Below, piece by piece: positions 24,900-33,969 of a DNA stretch of 64,000 nucleotides. The stretch spans positions 682,001 through 746,000 of the forward strand of contig NZ_QRDY01000001.1 of assembly GCF_003386205.1 (NCBI RefSeq), given 5' to 3'. The notes beneath the pieces are model-generated. The model did not search any database and was not told where the DNA came from. It was given only the letters and a program-made list of their open reading frames with translations. The stretch is from Cohnella lupini. GTDB lineage: Bacteria > Bacillota > Bacilli > Paenibacillales > Paenibacillaceae. Both the position numbers and the translations under genes were made by a program. Positions within the stretch are counted from its first letter, which is position 1, and every line of letters starts with the position of its first letter.

Positions 24900-26462
24900 A
24901 TGAAGCTTTTGCATCGAACTTGGGTTATTTTATTGTCGATAGCCCTATGCGTGACCCTGCTCGGAACATCTATCTCTTATGCCGCTAAGCCCGCTTCTAT
25001 CAGCATCTATCTAGACGGAAACAAGATCGATTCGGACGTACCGCCGTATATTATTCCTAAAGCGAACATCACGATGGTGCCTCTAAGCGTAATCAGCAAA
25101 AACCTCGGAGCGGGAGTATCTTGGAAGCAGAGCACGAAGACTGCCACGATTACGAAGACCGAGCTGGTGCTGAACATGACCATCGGCCAGAAGTTTGCTT
25201 TAGTGAACGGGGAACGCGTAGATCTGGATGCAACCGTACAGGCGATAAACGGTCGCGTTATGGTTCCCTTGCGATTCGTGAGCAAACAGATGAAGCTGAA
25301 CGTCACTTGGTATCAGTCCGCCCAAACGATCAAACTTCAGACTTTGGGAGGACTGTCGGATAACGCGTTGAAAGGTGCTTGGGTTTCGACCGTATACAAT
25401 TTGGACTGGCCATCTGACAAATCTTATGGAAATTCGGAACAACAGAAGCAGGAATACGTTCAAATGCTGGATGAACTTCAGGCCATGGGCATGAACACCG
25501 TATTCGTCCAGGTTCGTCCTGCCGCGGATAGCTTCTACCCTTCGAAGTTGGTGCCATGGTCAAAATACTTGACTGGCAAACAAGGACAACAACCGGATTA
25601 CGATCCGTTGGCGTTCATGATCGAGGAAACGCACAGGCGCGGAATGGAGTTTCATGCCTGGTTCAATCCCTTCAGGGCGAATACGGGCGAGAAGGGAATA
25701 GCTGATTTCGCGCCTAACCACGTCGCGGTAACCCATCCGGAATGGATCGTGCAATCCGGCTCCAAGATGTATATCAATCCGGGAATACCGGCAGCGAGAC
25801 AGCATATTATCGATGTCATTATGGAAGTCGTCGATAACTACGAAATCGACGGCGTTCACCTGGACGATTATTTCTATCCGTCAGACGGCGTCTTCGCGGA
25901 TGATCCTACTTATCTCGCCTATAACGAGAAGAACATCTTGGACAAAGCCGATTGGCGGCGCGATAATATCAATCAATTCGTGGAGCAGTTGGGAGTGGCG
26001 ATCCATTCGGCCAAACCGCAGGTTCGGTTCGGAATCAGTCCGTTCGGCGTATGGCGCAATCTCTCGAAGGATTTCTCCGGATCGGATACGAAAGCAAGCG
26101 TCAGTGCCTATGACAGCATGTATGCCGACGTACGCACATGGATTAAACAAGACTGGATCGATTACGTCGTTCCGCAGATTTATTGGAGCATGACTTTGGA
26201 GATAGCCAGATACGACAAGCTGGTCGATTGGTGGGCGAACGAAGTTAGGGGAACGAACGTTGATCTCTATATCGGGCACGCGCCTTACAAGCTCGGGACT
26301 CCGGAAATAGGCTGGAGCAAGCCGGAAGAAATCATCGATCAGCTTAAATTCAATACCAATTATTTCGAGGTGAAGGGTGATCTGTTTTTCAGTGCCAAGG
26401 ATCTTCGACGTAATCCGCTCGGACTTATTCCATTGCTTCAAAGTTATTACCAAGTAAAATGA
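24900..26462 (+). CDS. Secreted glycoside-hydrolase-like protein with copper-amine-oxidase N domain
   Basis: 520 residues. Signal peptide (1-~29), then a copper amine oxidase N-terminal-like (stalk) domain at ~30-150, marked by ISIYLDGNKI and VMVPLRFVSKQM. Next is a TIM-barrel GHL10/DUF187 domain (~160-450; GMEFHAWFNPFRAN, GVHLDDYFYPSD, RFGISPFGVWRN). GHL10 proteins are predicted glycosidases acting at the cell surface; B. subtilis YngK is a relative. Exported and probably cell-wall associated. CTGGAGG precedes the ATG. Confidence 0.88.
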   Translation: MKLLHRTWVILLSIALCVTLLGTSISYAAKPASISIYLDGNKIDSDVPPYIIPKANITMVPLSVISKNLGAGVSWKQSTKTATITKTELVLNMTIGQKFALVNGERVDLDATVQAINGRVMVPLRFVSKQMKLNVTWYQSAQTIKLQTLGGLSDNALKGAWVSTVYNLDWPSDKSYGNSEQQKQEYVQMLDELQAMGMNTVFVQVRPAADSFYPSKLVPWSKYLTGKQGQQPDYDPLAFMIEETHRRGMEFHAWFNPFRANTGEKGIADFAPNHVAVTHPEWIVQSGSKMYINPGIPAARQHIIDVIMEVVDNYEIDGVHLDDYFYPSDGVFADDPTYLAYNEKNILDKADWRRDNINQFVEQLGVAIHSAKPQVRFGISPFGVWRNLSKDFSGSDTKASVSAYDSMYADVRTWIKQDWIDYVVPQIYWSMTLEIARYDKLVDWWANEVRGTNVDLYIGHAPYKLGTPEIGWSKPEEIIDQLKFNTNYFEVKGDLFFSAKDLRRNPLGLIPLLQSYYQVK

Positions 26463-26480
26463 TTTAACGACATCGCGCGA

Positions 26481-26540
26481 AAACCCCTGAATCTATCTCC
26501 CGACAAGGCTGTCGAGGGAAATCATTCAGGGGTTTATTTT
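26481..26540. terminator. Bidirectional terminator between convergent genes
   Basis: 12-bp perfect stem AAACCCCTGAAT/ATTCAGGGGTTT (26481-26492 with 26524-26535) enclosing a second CCCGAC/GTC stem. T-rich on the plus side, with a weaker tail on the minus side. Confidence 0.85.
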
Positions 26541-26550
26541 TTATTGCTAA

Positions 26551-27390
26551 CTACTTCAGCTTCATCTCCAACCATTGCCGCATGACCGCGAATACTTCTT
26601 CCCGCCGGGTTTCGTTATGCAACTCATGCTTGAAGTCCGGCCATTCCCGCCATTCGGCCAAGGCGCTCGTTCGATCCGCGAACTGTTTGCTGGCGTGAAT
26701 GGACGTGACCTTATCATCGCCTCCGTGCATGAGCAACAGAGGCACTTTCAATTGGGCGGCATTCGATAAGGCCCATTTGCCCGCGCCTTGTACGCTGAAG
26801 AAAAATCTGGCCGTAATTTGTCCGTGTCCAAGCTCGTCGTTTAAGTAACGTTCGATCATGGCCGGGTCCGTCGTTAAATTCCCCGAGTTGAGAGGGCGAT
26901 TGTTCGTAAATGCCGGGTAGAATTGCTCGACGATTTTGCCGATAACCGCTTGCAACGTTGGCGGCTTGAATGCGAGCCTCAACCAAGGTCCAGTGACGAT
27001 GGCACCTGCGATGTCGGGTTGTTTTCTGAGCAAGTAGTTCAGAGTGACGTTTCCGCCCATGCTGTGCCCGTATAAGAATAGAGGGATGCCGGGGTATTTG
27101 CGCTCGGCTTCCGCAAGGAGCAGATCGATGCCCTCAAGCAGGCTCTCATAAGTAGGAGTGTGGCCGCGTTTACCTGTCGTAAGTCCATGACCTCTTTGAT
27201 CGAATCCGATCATAGCATACCCTTCTTCGATAAGCATCTCCGCAACATGGGAATATCTTGCCGCATGCTCTCCCATTCCGTGCACGAGACCAATGACAGC
27301 CTTCACCTCGACCGAGGGTTCCGGAGACCACTCGTAGGCATGCATCGATGTTCCATCCGCCGTAATCCACTTCATGCTGTTGCTAATCAT
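26551..27390 (-). CDS. Alpha/beta hydrolase, monoacylglycerol-lipase-like
   Basis: 279 residues, a serine hydrolase of the lysophospholipase/monoglyceride lipase type. Nucleophile elbow GHSMGG (~113-118), oxyanion region GLVHGMGEH, catalytic Asp in [11 protein letters not shown] and His in DFKHELHNE are visible. No signal peptide, so cytoplasmic. Substrate is probably a lipid ester. Start at 27390; the divergent msrAB starts 147 bp away. Confidence 0.87.
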   Translation of the reverse strand: MISNSMKWITADGTSMHAYEWSPEPSVEVKAVIGLVHGMGEHAARYSHVAEMLIEEGYAMIGFDQRGHGLTTGKRGHTPTYESLLEGIDLLLAEAERKYPGIPLFLYGHSMGGNVTLNYLLRKQPDIAGAIVTGPWLRLAFKPPTLQAVIGKIVEQFYPAFTNNRPLNSGNLTTDPAMIERYLNDELGHGQITARFFFSVQGAGKWALSNAAQLKVPLLLMHGGDDKVTSIHASKQFADRTSALAEWREWPDFKHELHNETRREEVFAVMRQWLEMKLK

Positions 27391-27537
27391 GCCAAGAGTC
27401 CTCCTTGCAGATCTGTCGATATGGGAACGAACGAAGCCGTTACACCCATCATAAACGATAGCGATTGGAATAGGGAACGAATTTTGTTTACAATAGAAAG
27501 AGTAAGTTTGCCTAATGGTTCAAGGAGGAGGAACGAT

Positions 27538-28509
27538 ATGGAAAACAATCAACAAAGCTTGCGATCAGCTACTTTTGCCGGCGGATGCTTCTGGTGCATG
27601 GTAACTCCGTTCGAGGAATTGCCGGGCATACACGGAATCGTATCGGGATACACGGGCGGGCATACGGTTAATCCCACATACGAAGAGGTTTGTTCGGAGA
27701 CGACAGGGCATGCGGAAGCCGTTCAGATCAGCTACGATCCCGAGATTTTCCCATATGGCAAGCTGCTCGATATTTTCTGGCGTTCCGTCGATCCGACGGA
27801 TGCGGGCGGACAATTCCACGATAGGGGCTCGTCGTATCGTCCCGCGATATTTTACCACGACGAAGAGCAGCATAAGGAAGCGTTAGCTTCCAAGGAACAA
27901 TTGCAGAAGAGCGGAAGATTCGATAAGCCGATCGTGGTGACGATCGAGCCGGCAAGCGTCTTCTATCCGGCCGAAGATTATCATCAAGGTTATCACCATA
28001 AGAACCCTTTAAGATACAAGTATTATCGCCAAGGCTCGGGAAGAGATGCCTTTCTTCAGCAGAGTTGGAATACGCCCAAGGACAAGGAAGAGCTCCGCAA
28101 GAAGCTGACGCCGATGCAATTCGAAGTCACGCAGAACAAAGGCACGGAGCCTCCTTTCCGCAATGAGTACTATAACAATACGGAGCAGGGTTTATACGTG
28201 GACATCGTGTCCGGCGAGCCTCTGTTCAGCTCCAAGGACCAGTTCGATGCCGGCTGCGGTTGGCCGAGCTTCTCGAAGCCGCTTCATGGCGGTAACGTCA
28301 ACGAACATCAAGACTTCTCGCATGGAATGTCGCGCGTCGAAGTCAGAAGCCGCGAAGCGGATTCGCATCTCGGACATGTGTTCGATGACGGACCGATGCC
28401 CGGCGGATTGCGCTATTGCATTAATTCGGCCGCGCTCCGGTTCATTCCGAAGGATCGGTTGGAGCAAGAAGGCTACGGAAGATATTTGCCGCTTATCGAA
28501 GTAGAATAA
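27538..28509 (+). CDS. msrAB: Fused methionine sulfoxide reductase MsrA-MsrB
   Basis: 323 residues. The N-terminal MsrA domain (1-~160) has catalytic C17 in GCFWC and repairs Met-S-sulfoxide. The C-terminal MsrB domain (~180-323) has [11 protein letters not shown] with the catalytic Cys and repairs Met-R-sulfoxide. The CxxC zinc pairs found in many MsrB proteins are not seen (DAGCGWPSF has one Cys), so this is the zinc-free type. Start at ATG 27538 after CAAGGAGGAGG; the long upstream open frame is spurious. Oxidative-stress repair in the cytoplasm. Confidence 0.93.
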   Translation: MENNQQSLRSATFAGGCFWCMVTPFEELPGIHGIVSGYTGGHTVNPTYEEVCSETTGHAEAVQISYDPEIFPYGKLLDIFWRSVDPTDAGGQFHDRGSSYRPAIFYHDEEQHKEALASKEQLQKSGRFDKPIVVTIEPASVFYPAEDYHQGYHHKNPLRYKYYRQGSGRDAFLQQSWNTPKDKEELRKKLTPMQFEVTQNKGTEPPFRNEYYNNTEQGLYVDIVSGEPLFSSKDQFDAGCGWPSFSKPLHGGNVNEHQDFSHGMSRVEVRSREADSHLGHVFDDGPMPGGLRYCINSAALRFIPKDRLEQEGYGRYLPLIEVE

Positions 28510-28519
28510 TTGACGGTAA

Positions 28520-28560
28520 AAGACGCGAATCGGTTGCTTGCAGCCGGCTCGCGTCTTTGC
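28520..28560 (+). terminator. Terminator of msrAB
   Basis: 9-bp perfect stem AAGACGCGA/TCGCGTCTT (28520-28528 with 28549-28557) with an inner partial stem; the T tract is short (TTTGCGTTCT). Confidence 0.7.
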
Positions 28561-28674
28561 GTTCTCCTTCAGAAAGTATAACAATGTTTGACCATTATAC
28601 TCGCTATATAGCTCGATTTGCGTTTATTAATGTTCCAAAACCGGCGGAGACGTTTTATCGGAACGATCAAATTC

Positions 28675-28965
28675 TAATACGATGTTTTTCATTGTATTGT
28701 TGAATAACGATCAAGAATTAGACTGGATAAAGATGTTTTTTATTCTAATTGGTCTCCGTTTGTCCATTTCTCTTCATAATTTAGATCAATTGTGATGTTC
28801 TTCAATCTACTTTAACTAGAAACATGCTTAAAACATCCAATAACGATGATTACCATTCTAATTAATTTGATTTCACCTTTGACAGCTCGCTTTTGATCAA
28901 ATCGTATGGCACGGCAAGCTTTAATGTCGAAATGACTGACGGAGAAGCCGGTTTTCTTACTGACG
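28675..28965. repeat. Dispersed intergenic repeat, copy B
   Basis: Second copy of the repeat at 12.4 kb, in the same orientation. GATG dyads start at 28681, 28732, 28794 and 28845 (51/62/51). Unit 2 is almost identical to copy A over ~47 bp (CTGGATAAAGATGTTTTTTA shared). The right-hand ~100 bp is also shared with A but carries small indels. It lies between convergent msrAB and alkA and fills most of the 28510-28987 gap; nothing else is recognisable there. Confidence 0.85.
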
Positions 28966-28987
28966 ATCAATCAAGCTCGAATATAGC

Positions 28988-29893
28988 TCAATATAGCACG
29001 CGCCAAAGATAGAACGTCGCATAGGCTTCCCAGTTCGCCCAGCCGGCGGATAATTCGCGAATATGCGCAACGGTAGGCTTCTTGTCCATCTCCAGCACCG
29101 ATTTAATTGCGTTATGCAATCCAACGTCGTCGATCGGGAACGCAGCGGGGTAACGCAAGCATCTCATCAGCACATAGTTCGCCGTCCAAGGTCCGATCCC
29201 GCGAATAGCTACCAGCATTTTTTCCGCGTCTTTGAAGCTCGCGGCTTTCAATAGTTTGTCTTTGCTGATCTCCCCATCTACGAGCAATCGGGCGACTCCG
29301 ATGAGGTATTCAGACTTCTTAGTCGTCATCTTCAAGTCTGCGATATCGCTAACCGATAACGACGCGATATCCTGCGGGGTCGGGAATAACCAACAAGCGA
29401 AGTCGCCATGGCCAACCTTCCTGCCGAAGGACTCCACGAAACGCCGTTTAAGCGTATATGCGAACGCGAGGTTGATCTGTTGCCCGATTATTCCCCAGCA
29501 TAAAGCTTCGAATAAATCCGGGATTCCCATATTGCGAAGCCCGTACAAGCGATGGACGACTCCGTTCAAGATATCGTCCGTCCGGGATAAGTCATAGAAG
29601 GGAGTAAGATCGTTGTCCAGATCGAACCACTCTCTCACGTATGCGGTAATCGCACCCGAAATCTCCTCGTTCCAATCGATATCGCCGTCCATAGAGCGCA
29701 CGACGAGGTAACCGGTCTCGTCGCCGGATACCTCGAATAAAGGGGTCTCACTCCCTACGGGAATGCTTTTGTAAAGCTTGCCGTCTTTAATCCTATATAA
29801 GCATTCGTTCGGCGATCTCGCTAAATAATCCAAATTGACGGAGAAGTCGAATTCCTTAGGCACCGGAATTCGAATAATTGAAACCAAATTCAT
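28988..29893 (-). CDS. alkA: DNA-3-methyladenine glycosylase II
   Basis: 301 residues, an AlkA-type base-excision enzyme that removes alkylated purines. N-terminal AlkA_N-like domain (~1-100), then the helix-hairpin-helix glycosylase fold: GIIGQQINLAFAY, the HhH AIRGIGPWTANYV and catalytic Asp in FPIDDVGLHNA. Divergent from adaA-adaB with an Ada-box-like site between, the same arrangement as in B. subtilis, so it belongs to the adaptive response to methylation damage. AAAGGAG precedes the start. Confidence 0.93.
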   Translation of the reverse strand: MNLVSIIRIPVPKEFDFSVNLDYLARSPNECLYRIKDGKLYKSIPVGSETPLFEVSGDETGYLVVRSMDGDIDWNEEISGAITAYVREWFDLDNDLTPFYDLSRTDDILNGVVHRLYGLRNMGIPDLFEALCWGIIGQQINLAFAYTLKRRFVESFGRKVGHGDFACWLFPTPQDIASLSVSDIADLKMTTKKSEYLIGVARLLVDGEISKDKLLKAASFKDAEKMLVAIRGIGPWTANYVLMRCLRYPAAFPIDDVGLHNAIKSVLEMDKKPTVAHIRELSAGWANWEAYATFYLWRVLY

Positions 29894-29963
29894 AGATCGT
29901 GCACTCCTTTTACCGACTGTCTCTACATTAGTTGTATCACAAATCGTCCGAACGGACTTTGGT

Positions 29964-29980
29964 AATCTTGCGCTTTCATT
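29964..29980 (-). promoter_or_regulatory. Ada-box-like site in the alkA/adaA gap
   Basis: The minus strand reads AATGAAAGCGCAAGATT, very close to the Ada box of enterobacterial ada promoters (AAAGCGCAA core at 29968-29976). It lies between the divergent alkA and adaA starts, 71 bp from the alkA start codon. A GTCCG-AA-CGGAC dyad is next to it (29946-29957). Confidence 0.55.
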
Positions 29981-30038
29981 CCGAAAAGCTAACGCGAGAC
30001 GGGAGTTGGAGGTATACTAAAGGCCAGAGGTGATACCG

Positions 30039-30620
30039 ATGAACGATGAAGCCTGGAGGGCGATCGTCCTCAGCGACCCCGACTATGACGGCAAATTCTA
30101 TTACGGCGTTAGGACGACGGGCATTTATTGTCGGCCGTCCTGCAAGTCGAGAGTGCCCGTCAGAGCGAACGTGAGGCTATTCGAGAGCAGCATGCAAGCG
30201 GTAGCGGAAAATTTTCGTCCCTGCAAGAGATGCAAGCCGGATGGAGGAAGGTTGCCTAACGAGGAATGGGTGGCGCAGATGGCGCAAGTGATCGAGACGC
30301 GATTCAGCGAGGAGCTGACGCTCGGGAAGCTTGCGGATATGTTCCACGGCAGTCCGTATCATCTGCAACGAACCTTTAAGCGAATCCACGGCATTTCGCC
30401 ATCCGAATTTCTGCTCCGGACAAGAATGAAGAACGCTCAAACGCTTCTGGCTAACTCGGATCATTCGATCATGGATATTGCTTCCGCCGTGGGGATCGCG
30501 AATACTTCCCATTTTTCGACCCAATTTCTCAGACAGACGGGTAACACGCCGACTCAATATCGCAATGCGGCAAGAAGGACTGACCAAAGAGAAGCTGCGC
30601 CGCGCTTGAACGACAAATAG
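30039..30620 (+). CDS. adaA: Methylphosphotriester-DNA methyltransferase and AraC activator AdaA
   Basis: 193 residues. The N-terminal Ada zinc domain has C31, C35, C62 and C65 (YCRPSC..., RPCKRC). C31 should be the methyl acceptor that repairs methylphosphotriesters and switches the protein to an activator. The C-terminal AraC double HTH (~85-180) includes DIASAVGIANTSHFSTQF. The O6-methylguanine domain of E. coli Ada is absent here and is encoded by the next gene. ATG 30039 is preferred over GTG 30030, which lies in the ribosome site. Confidence 0.92.
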   Translation: MNDEAWRAIVLSDPDYDGKFYYGVRTTGIYCRPSCKSRVPVRANVRLFESSMQAVAENFRPCKRCKPDGGRLPNEEWVAQMAQVIETRFSEELTLGKLADMFHGSPYHLQRTFKRIHGISPSEFLLRTRMKNAQTLLANSDHSIMDIASAVGIANTSHFSTQFLRQTGNTPTQYRNAARRTDQREAAPRLNDK

Positions 30621-30638
30621 GAATGGAGCGTCGATAAG

Positions 30639-31154
30639 ATGGCAAAAAAAATCGAGTGGAGTTATCTCGTTCATGGAGAAGAGCGTCTCGTGATTGCGGC
30701 TACCGACGAAGGCTTATGTTACGTCGGCGCATGGAACGAGCCCTATGACGTATTCGAGGCATGGGCGGGCAAGCACTTTGCCGGAATCCCATTGGTTCAG
30801 GATGAAGAAGCAATGAGACCTTTCGCGGAACAGCTAACGGAATATTTATCGGGTGAACGGACTTCGTTTAGCGTATCTTTGGATTTGCGCGGAACCCCGT
30901 TCCAACAATCCGTGTGGGAAGCGATGAACCGAATCCCTTATGGACGGACGGCGAGCTACCAGGATATCGCTTCGGCTCTCGATCGGCCGAAAGCCGTACG
31001 AGCCGTCGGAACCGCAATCGGAAGAAACCCGTTGCTCATCGTCGGACCCTGCCATCGAATCGTCGGCAAGAACGGCGGGCTTGCCGGCTATCGCGGCGGA
31101 CTCCCGATGAAGGAACAACTGCTTCGGCTTGAGGGTTCGGCTGCCAGAGGTTGA
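30639..31154 (+). CDS. adaB: Methylated-DNA-protein-cysteine S-methyltransferase AdaB
   Basis: 171 residues. The active-site motif GPCHRIVG carries acceptor C138, and the preceding helix-turn-helix AVRAVGTAIGRNP contains the arginine finger. It transfers the methyl group from O6-methylguanine to itself, once. An N-terminal ribonuclease-like domain (1-~85) is present. Begins 18 bp after adaA and is cotranscribed with it. Confidence 0.93.
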   Translation: MAKKIEWSYLVHGEERLVIAATDEGLCYVGAWNEPYDVFEAWAGKHFAGIPLVQDEEAMRPFAEQLTEYLSGERTSFSVSLDLRGTPFQQSVWEAMNRIPYGRTASYQDIASALDRPKAVRAVGTAIGRNPLLIVGPCHRIVGKNGGLAGYRGGLPMKEQLLRLEGSAARG

Positions 31155-31195
31155 GAAATGATCTCGGGAATACCCAACTAACTTACCCGATTTTC

Positions 31196-31225
31196 TTGCT
31201 AATGCCTATTCTTTTGCGGTATAAT
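31196..31225 (+). promoter_or_regulatory. Candidate sigma-A promoter of ppaC
   Basis: TTGCTA (31196-31201), an 18-bp spacer and a perfect TATAAT (31220-31225); start codon 34 bp downstream. Confidence 0.6.
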
Positions 31226-31259
31226 TTTCTCGCCAAAATAAGAGATGAGGAGCAAGAAA

Positions 31260-32192
31260 ATGAGCAAAGTATTGATCTTCGGTCACAAAAATCCGGATAC
31301 GGATACGATTTGTTCCGCTATTGCCTATGCAGATTTGAAACAGCAGCTCGGAGAAGAAGTCGAAGCGGTTCGACTGGGCTCCGTGAGCGGCGAAACGCAA
31401 TTCGCGCTGGATAAATTCGGTGTTCAAGCTCCGCGTCTCGTCGAGACGGTTGCCAACGAAGTAAAAGGCGTTATTCTCGTCGACCACAACGAGCGCCAAC
31501 AAAGCGTATCCGACATTGATCAAGTAACCGTGCTGGAAGTTATCGACCATCACCGTATTGCGAATTTCGAGACGAGCGCTCCGCTCTATTACCGTGCCGA
31601 GCCGGTCGGTTGCACGGCTACCATCCTTAACAAGCTGTACAAAGAAAACGGGAAGTCCATCCCTAAAGATATTGCCGGGTTGATGCTGTCCGCGATCATC
31701 TCCGATTCCTTATTATTCAAATCTCCGACTTGCACGGCTCAAGACGTCGCCGCGGCCAAGGAACTTGCCGAAATCGCCGGCGTCGACGCTCAAACGTACG
31801 GATTGGACATGCTCAAAGCAGGCGCCGATCTTAGCGACAAAACAATCGCGCAGCTGATCTCCCTGGATGCGAAAGAATTCCAAATGGGCAGCGCCAAAGT
31901 TGAAATCGCGCAAGTGAACGCGGTAGACGTCAACGACGTCCTGTCCAAGCAAGCCGAGCTCGAAGACGCGCTTACGAACATCATCAACGAAAAAGGACTC
32001 GATCTGTTCCTGTTCGTCGTAACGGACATTCTGAACAACGATTCGGTCGGCCTTGCGTTAGGTAAAGCGGCCGATGCCGTCGAGCAAGCTTACGGCGTGA
32101 AGTTGAACAACAATCAAGCCGTCATGAAAGGCGTCGTTTCGCGTAAATCGCAAATCGTACCCGTTCTGACTGATATTTTCAATAAACGTTAA
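31260..32192 (+). CDS. ppaC: Manganese-dependent inorganic pyrophosphatase (family II)
   Basis: 310 residues, DHH-superfamily phosphoesterase hydrolysing pyrophosphate in the cytoplasm. Metal-binding motifs: H9, D13 and D15 (FGHKNPDTD), D in LVDHNE and the DHH triad VIDHHRI. The DHHA2 domain follows (~195-310), ending in [13 protein letters not shown] 31260 (GAGGAGC upstream) is preferred to ATG 31245. Own promoter and terminator, so monocistronic. Confidence 0.95.
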   Translation: MSKVLIFGHKNPDTDTICSAIAYADLKQQLGEEVEAVRLGSVSGETQFALDKFGVQAPRLVETVANEVKGVILVDHNERQQSVSDIDQVTVLEVIDHHRIANFETSAPLYYRAEPVGCTATILNKLYKENGKSIPKDIAGLMLSAIISDSLLFKSPTCTAQDVAAAKELAEIAGVDAQTYGLDMLKAGADLSDKTIAQLISLDAKEFQMGSAKVEIAQVNAVDVNDVLSKQAELEDALTNIINEKGLDLFLFVVTDILNNDSVGLALGKAADAVEQAYGVKLNNNQAVMKGVVSRKSQIVPVLTDIFNKR

Positions 32193-32203
32193 TCCTAGTT
32201 AAA

Positions 32204-32229
32204 GGCCCGCGAACGTTGCGGGCTTTTTT
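32204..32229 (+). terminator. Terminator of ppaC
   Basis: GCCCGC/GCGGGC stem (32205-32210 with 32218-32223) followed by six T. Confidence 0.93.
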
Positions 32230-32269
32230 GCATAAGACGCGACGGGATGGAGGAGGCTTCAGACAACCT

Positions 32270-33265
32270 ATGAAATTAAGCGTGCTCGATCATTCGCATG
32301 TCAATGAAGGAAGAACCGTTAGAGACGCTTTGAACGAAACGGTCAAACTTGCCCAAGAAACCGAGAAGATGGGTTACCATCGCTTCTGGGTTTCCGAGCA
32401 CCACGGCTCCCAAGCGTTAGCGTCGTCAAGTCCCGAGGTTCTCATCGCTCATATCGCGGCCCATACGGAATCCATCAGGGTCGGGTCTGGCGGAATCATG
32501 CTCCCCCACTACAGCTCCTATAAGGTTGCGGAGAACTTCAAGCTGCTTGAAGCTTTGCACCCTGGGAGAATCGACGTGGGATTAGGGCGCGCTCCTGGCG
32601 GCTTCCCGATCGCTTCGCGCGCGTTGCAGGAGCACAAGCGGGTGGACATCGACCTGTATCCGCAGCAGGTTATGGATCTAAGGGATTACTTGCGGGACGA
32701 GAGTCCCGCCGACCACCGGTTTTCCGGATTGCGGGCGTTCCCCGAGACGGAAACCGAACCGGAGTTGTGGTTGCTCGGCTCTAGCGACGGAAGCGCCAAG
32801 ATTGCGGCCGAGCTTGGAACCGCTTATGCTTTCGCGCAGTTTTTCGGAGCTGCCGGGGATGAAGCGCTTCAGCACTACCACTCGTATTTCCGTCCTTCCC
32901 AAACCCTGAGCAAGCCTCATTCGTTGGCTGCGGTCATGGTCATCTGCGGCGAGACGGAGGAGGAAGCGCGCCAGTTGGCCAAGAGCAACGAGTTGTTTTT
33001 CCTTAAGCTGTTAAGCGGACAGGAAATCGGCTTCCTCCCGTCGGTTGAGACCGCGGCTTCATACCCGTATTCCTCGATGGAGCTCCAGATGATCGATCAG
33101 ATGCGATCGCGCAGGTTCATAGGCACTCCGGGGCAAGTAAAAGAGGGGCTAAAGCGATATGCGGAGAGAGTACATCTGGATGAGCTGATGATCGTCTCCC
33201 ATATTCATGATTTCGAGAAACGCGTCTTGTCTTACCGGTATGTAGCCGAGGCTTTCGGCATATAA
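32270..33265 (+). CDS. Luciferase-like (LLM class) flavin-dependent oxidoreductase
   Basis: 331 residues, bacterial-luciferase-like TIM barrel using reduced FMN. Family marks: KLSVLDHSHV at the N-terminus, HRFWVSEHHG, GSGGIMLPHYSSYKVAE and GLGRAPGG. It belongs to the MsnO8/YwcH-like group of single-component monooxygenase-like proteins of unknown substrate. ATG 32270 follows GGAGGAGG by an unusually long 14-15 bp. Isolated between two terminators. Confidence 0.88.
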   Translation: MKLSVLDHSHVNEGRTVRDALNETVKLAQETEKMGYHRFWVSEHHGSQALASSSPEVLIAHIAAHTESIRVGSGGIMLPHYSSYKVAENFKLLEALHPGRIDVGLGRAPGGFPIASRALQEHKRVDIDLYPQQVMDLRDYLRDESPADHRFSGLRAFPETETEPELWLLGSSDGSAKIAAELGTAYAFAQFFGAAGDEALQHYHSYFRPSQTLSKPHSLAAVMVICGETEEEARQLAKSNELFFLKLLSGQEIGFLPSVETAASYPYSSMELQMIDQMRSRRFIGTPGQVKEGLKRYAERVHLDELMIVSHIHDFEKRVLSYRYVAEAFGI

Positions 33266-33278
33266 AACAGCATGAAGA

Positions 33279-33326
33279 AGACCGATAATTCCAGCCCGCG
33301 CGGAGGAATTACCGGTCTATTTTTTG
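33279..33326 (+). terminator. Terminator of the LLM oxidoreductase gene
   Basis: 14-bp stem, AGACCGATAATTCC (33279-33292) with GGAATTACCGGTCT (33305-33318), with minor mismatch, followed by ATTTTTTG. Confidence 0.88.
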
Positions 33327-33353
33327 TTATCTCGTGAGCAGTATAAACAGTCA

Positions 33354-33403
33354 TTGCGTAAACTAATATCATTAGCTATATTGACACTAATGATATTAGT
33401 TTA
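33354..33403. promoter_or_regulatory. Perfect 17-bp inverted repeat around a promoter
   Basis: Arms TAAACTAATATCATTAG (33359-33375) and CTAATGATATTAGTTTA (33387-33403) are perfectly complementary, 11 nt apart. The spacer holds TATATT (33377-33382), which sits 17 bp after TTGCGT (33354-33359), so a promoter lies under the repeat. It is a likely operator for a dimeric repressor, just upstream of the YrdB-like gene. Confidence 0.7.
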
Positions 33404-33420
33404 TGGAAGAGGGTGATTCA

Positions 33421-33759
33421 GTGATCTTTTTTCGATCGGTTGTTTGGTTGATTTTCTTCTTGATGGAATTATTCGCGTTGTTCAGTTACGGTTATTGGTG
33501 GTTTAATCTCGACTGGGGATGGGGGATTCAGGTGGTTCTCGGCATCGGTACGCCGCTGTTGGTCGCCGTCATGTGGGGAACGTACATCTCGCCGAAAGCC
33601 AAGTACCCGGTACCGATTCCCGCCAAAATCATGATTCAATCTGCCGTATTCTTCTTTGCTGCCGCAGCGTTGTACGCTAGCGGCCAGAGGGAGATAGCTT
33701 ATATTTTCGCCGCGGTGGTTCTGATTGAGATGTTAATCGTCTATACGGTGAAGTTATAA
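33421..33759 (+). CDS. YrdB-family (DUF2568) membrane protein
   Basis: 112 residues with four membrane helices, matching the small YrdB/DUF2568 family (FFLMELFALFSYGYWWF, VAVMWGTYISPKAKYPV). Function unknown. GTG 33421 after GAAGAGGGTG is preferred; the upstream ATG at 33403 falls on the edge of the inverted repeat. Expression is probably controlled by that repeat. Confidence 0.82.
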   Translation: MIFFRSVVWLIFFLMELFALFSYGYWWFNLDWGWGIQVVLGIGTPLLVAVMWGTYISPKAKYPVPIPAKIMIQSAVFFFAAAALYASGQREIAYIFAAVVLIEMLIVYTVKL

Positions 33760-33857
33760 ATGCAAAGTAGAAAACGTAAAGAAGCAAGAATCGAAAAATG
33801 ATAACAATCTGTCGTAAATGTTAAACGAATGGCGGGGAACGAATTGAGGCACGAATA

Positions 33858-33893
33858 AGTCCATCGCGAAAGCGGTGGGCTTTCTTTTTCTTT
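33858..33893 (+). terminator. Terminator of the YrdB-like gene
   Basis: 7-bp stem CCATCGC-GAAA-GCGGTGG (one G-T pair) followed by a pyrimidine tract TTTCTTTTTCTTTT. Confidence 0.8.
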
Positions 33894-33899
33894 TATATA

Positions 33900-33929
33900 T
33901 TGACTCGATATATAACGAACTGATATATT
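33900..33929 (+). promoter_or_regulatory. Promoter of the padR-MFS operon
   Basis: TTGACT (33900-33905), an 18-bp spacer, TATATT (33924-33929). The spacer and flanks hold repeated GATATAT/TATATA elements that could form the autoregulatory PadR operator. Confidence 0.6.
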
Positions 33930-33969
33930 AAACAAGAGATCTCAACAGACAGCAAAAGGAGACGCCGCC

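Noticed and set aside
27160-27537. Upstream extension of the msrAB frame by 126 codons.
   Set aside because: It overlaps the divergent hydrolase gene and lacks a ribosome site; CAAGGAGGAGG sits right before ATG 27538, where MsrA homology begins.
33381-33402. TTGACA in the centre of the 33.36-kb inverted repeat as a -35.
   Set aside because: No -10 at the right distance; TTGCGT-17-TATATT fits better.
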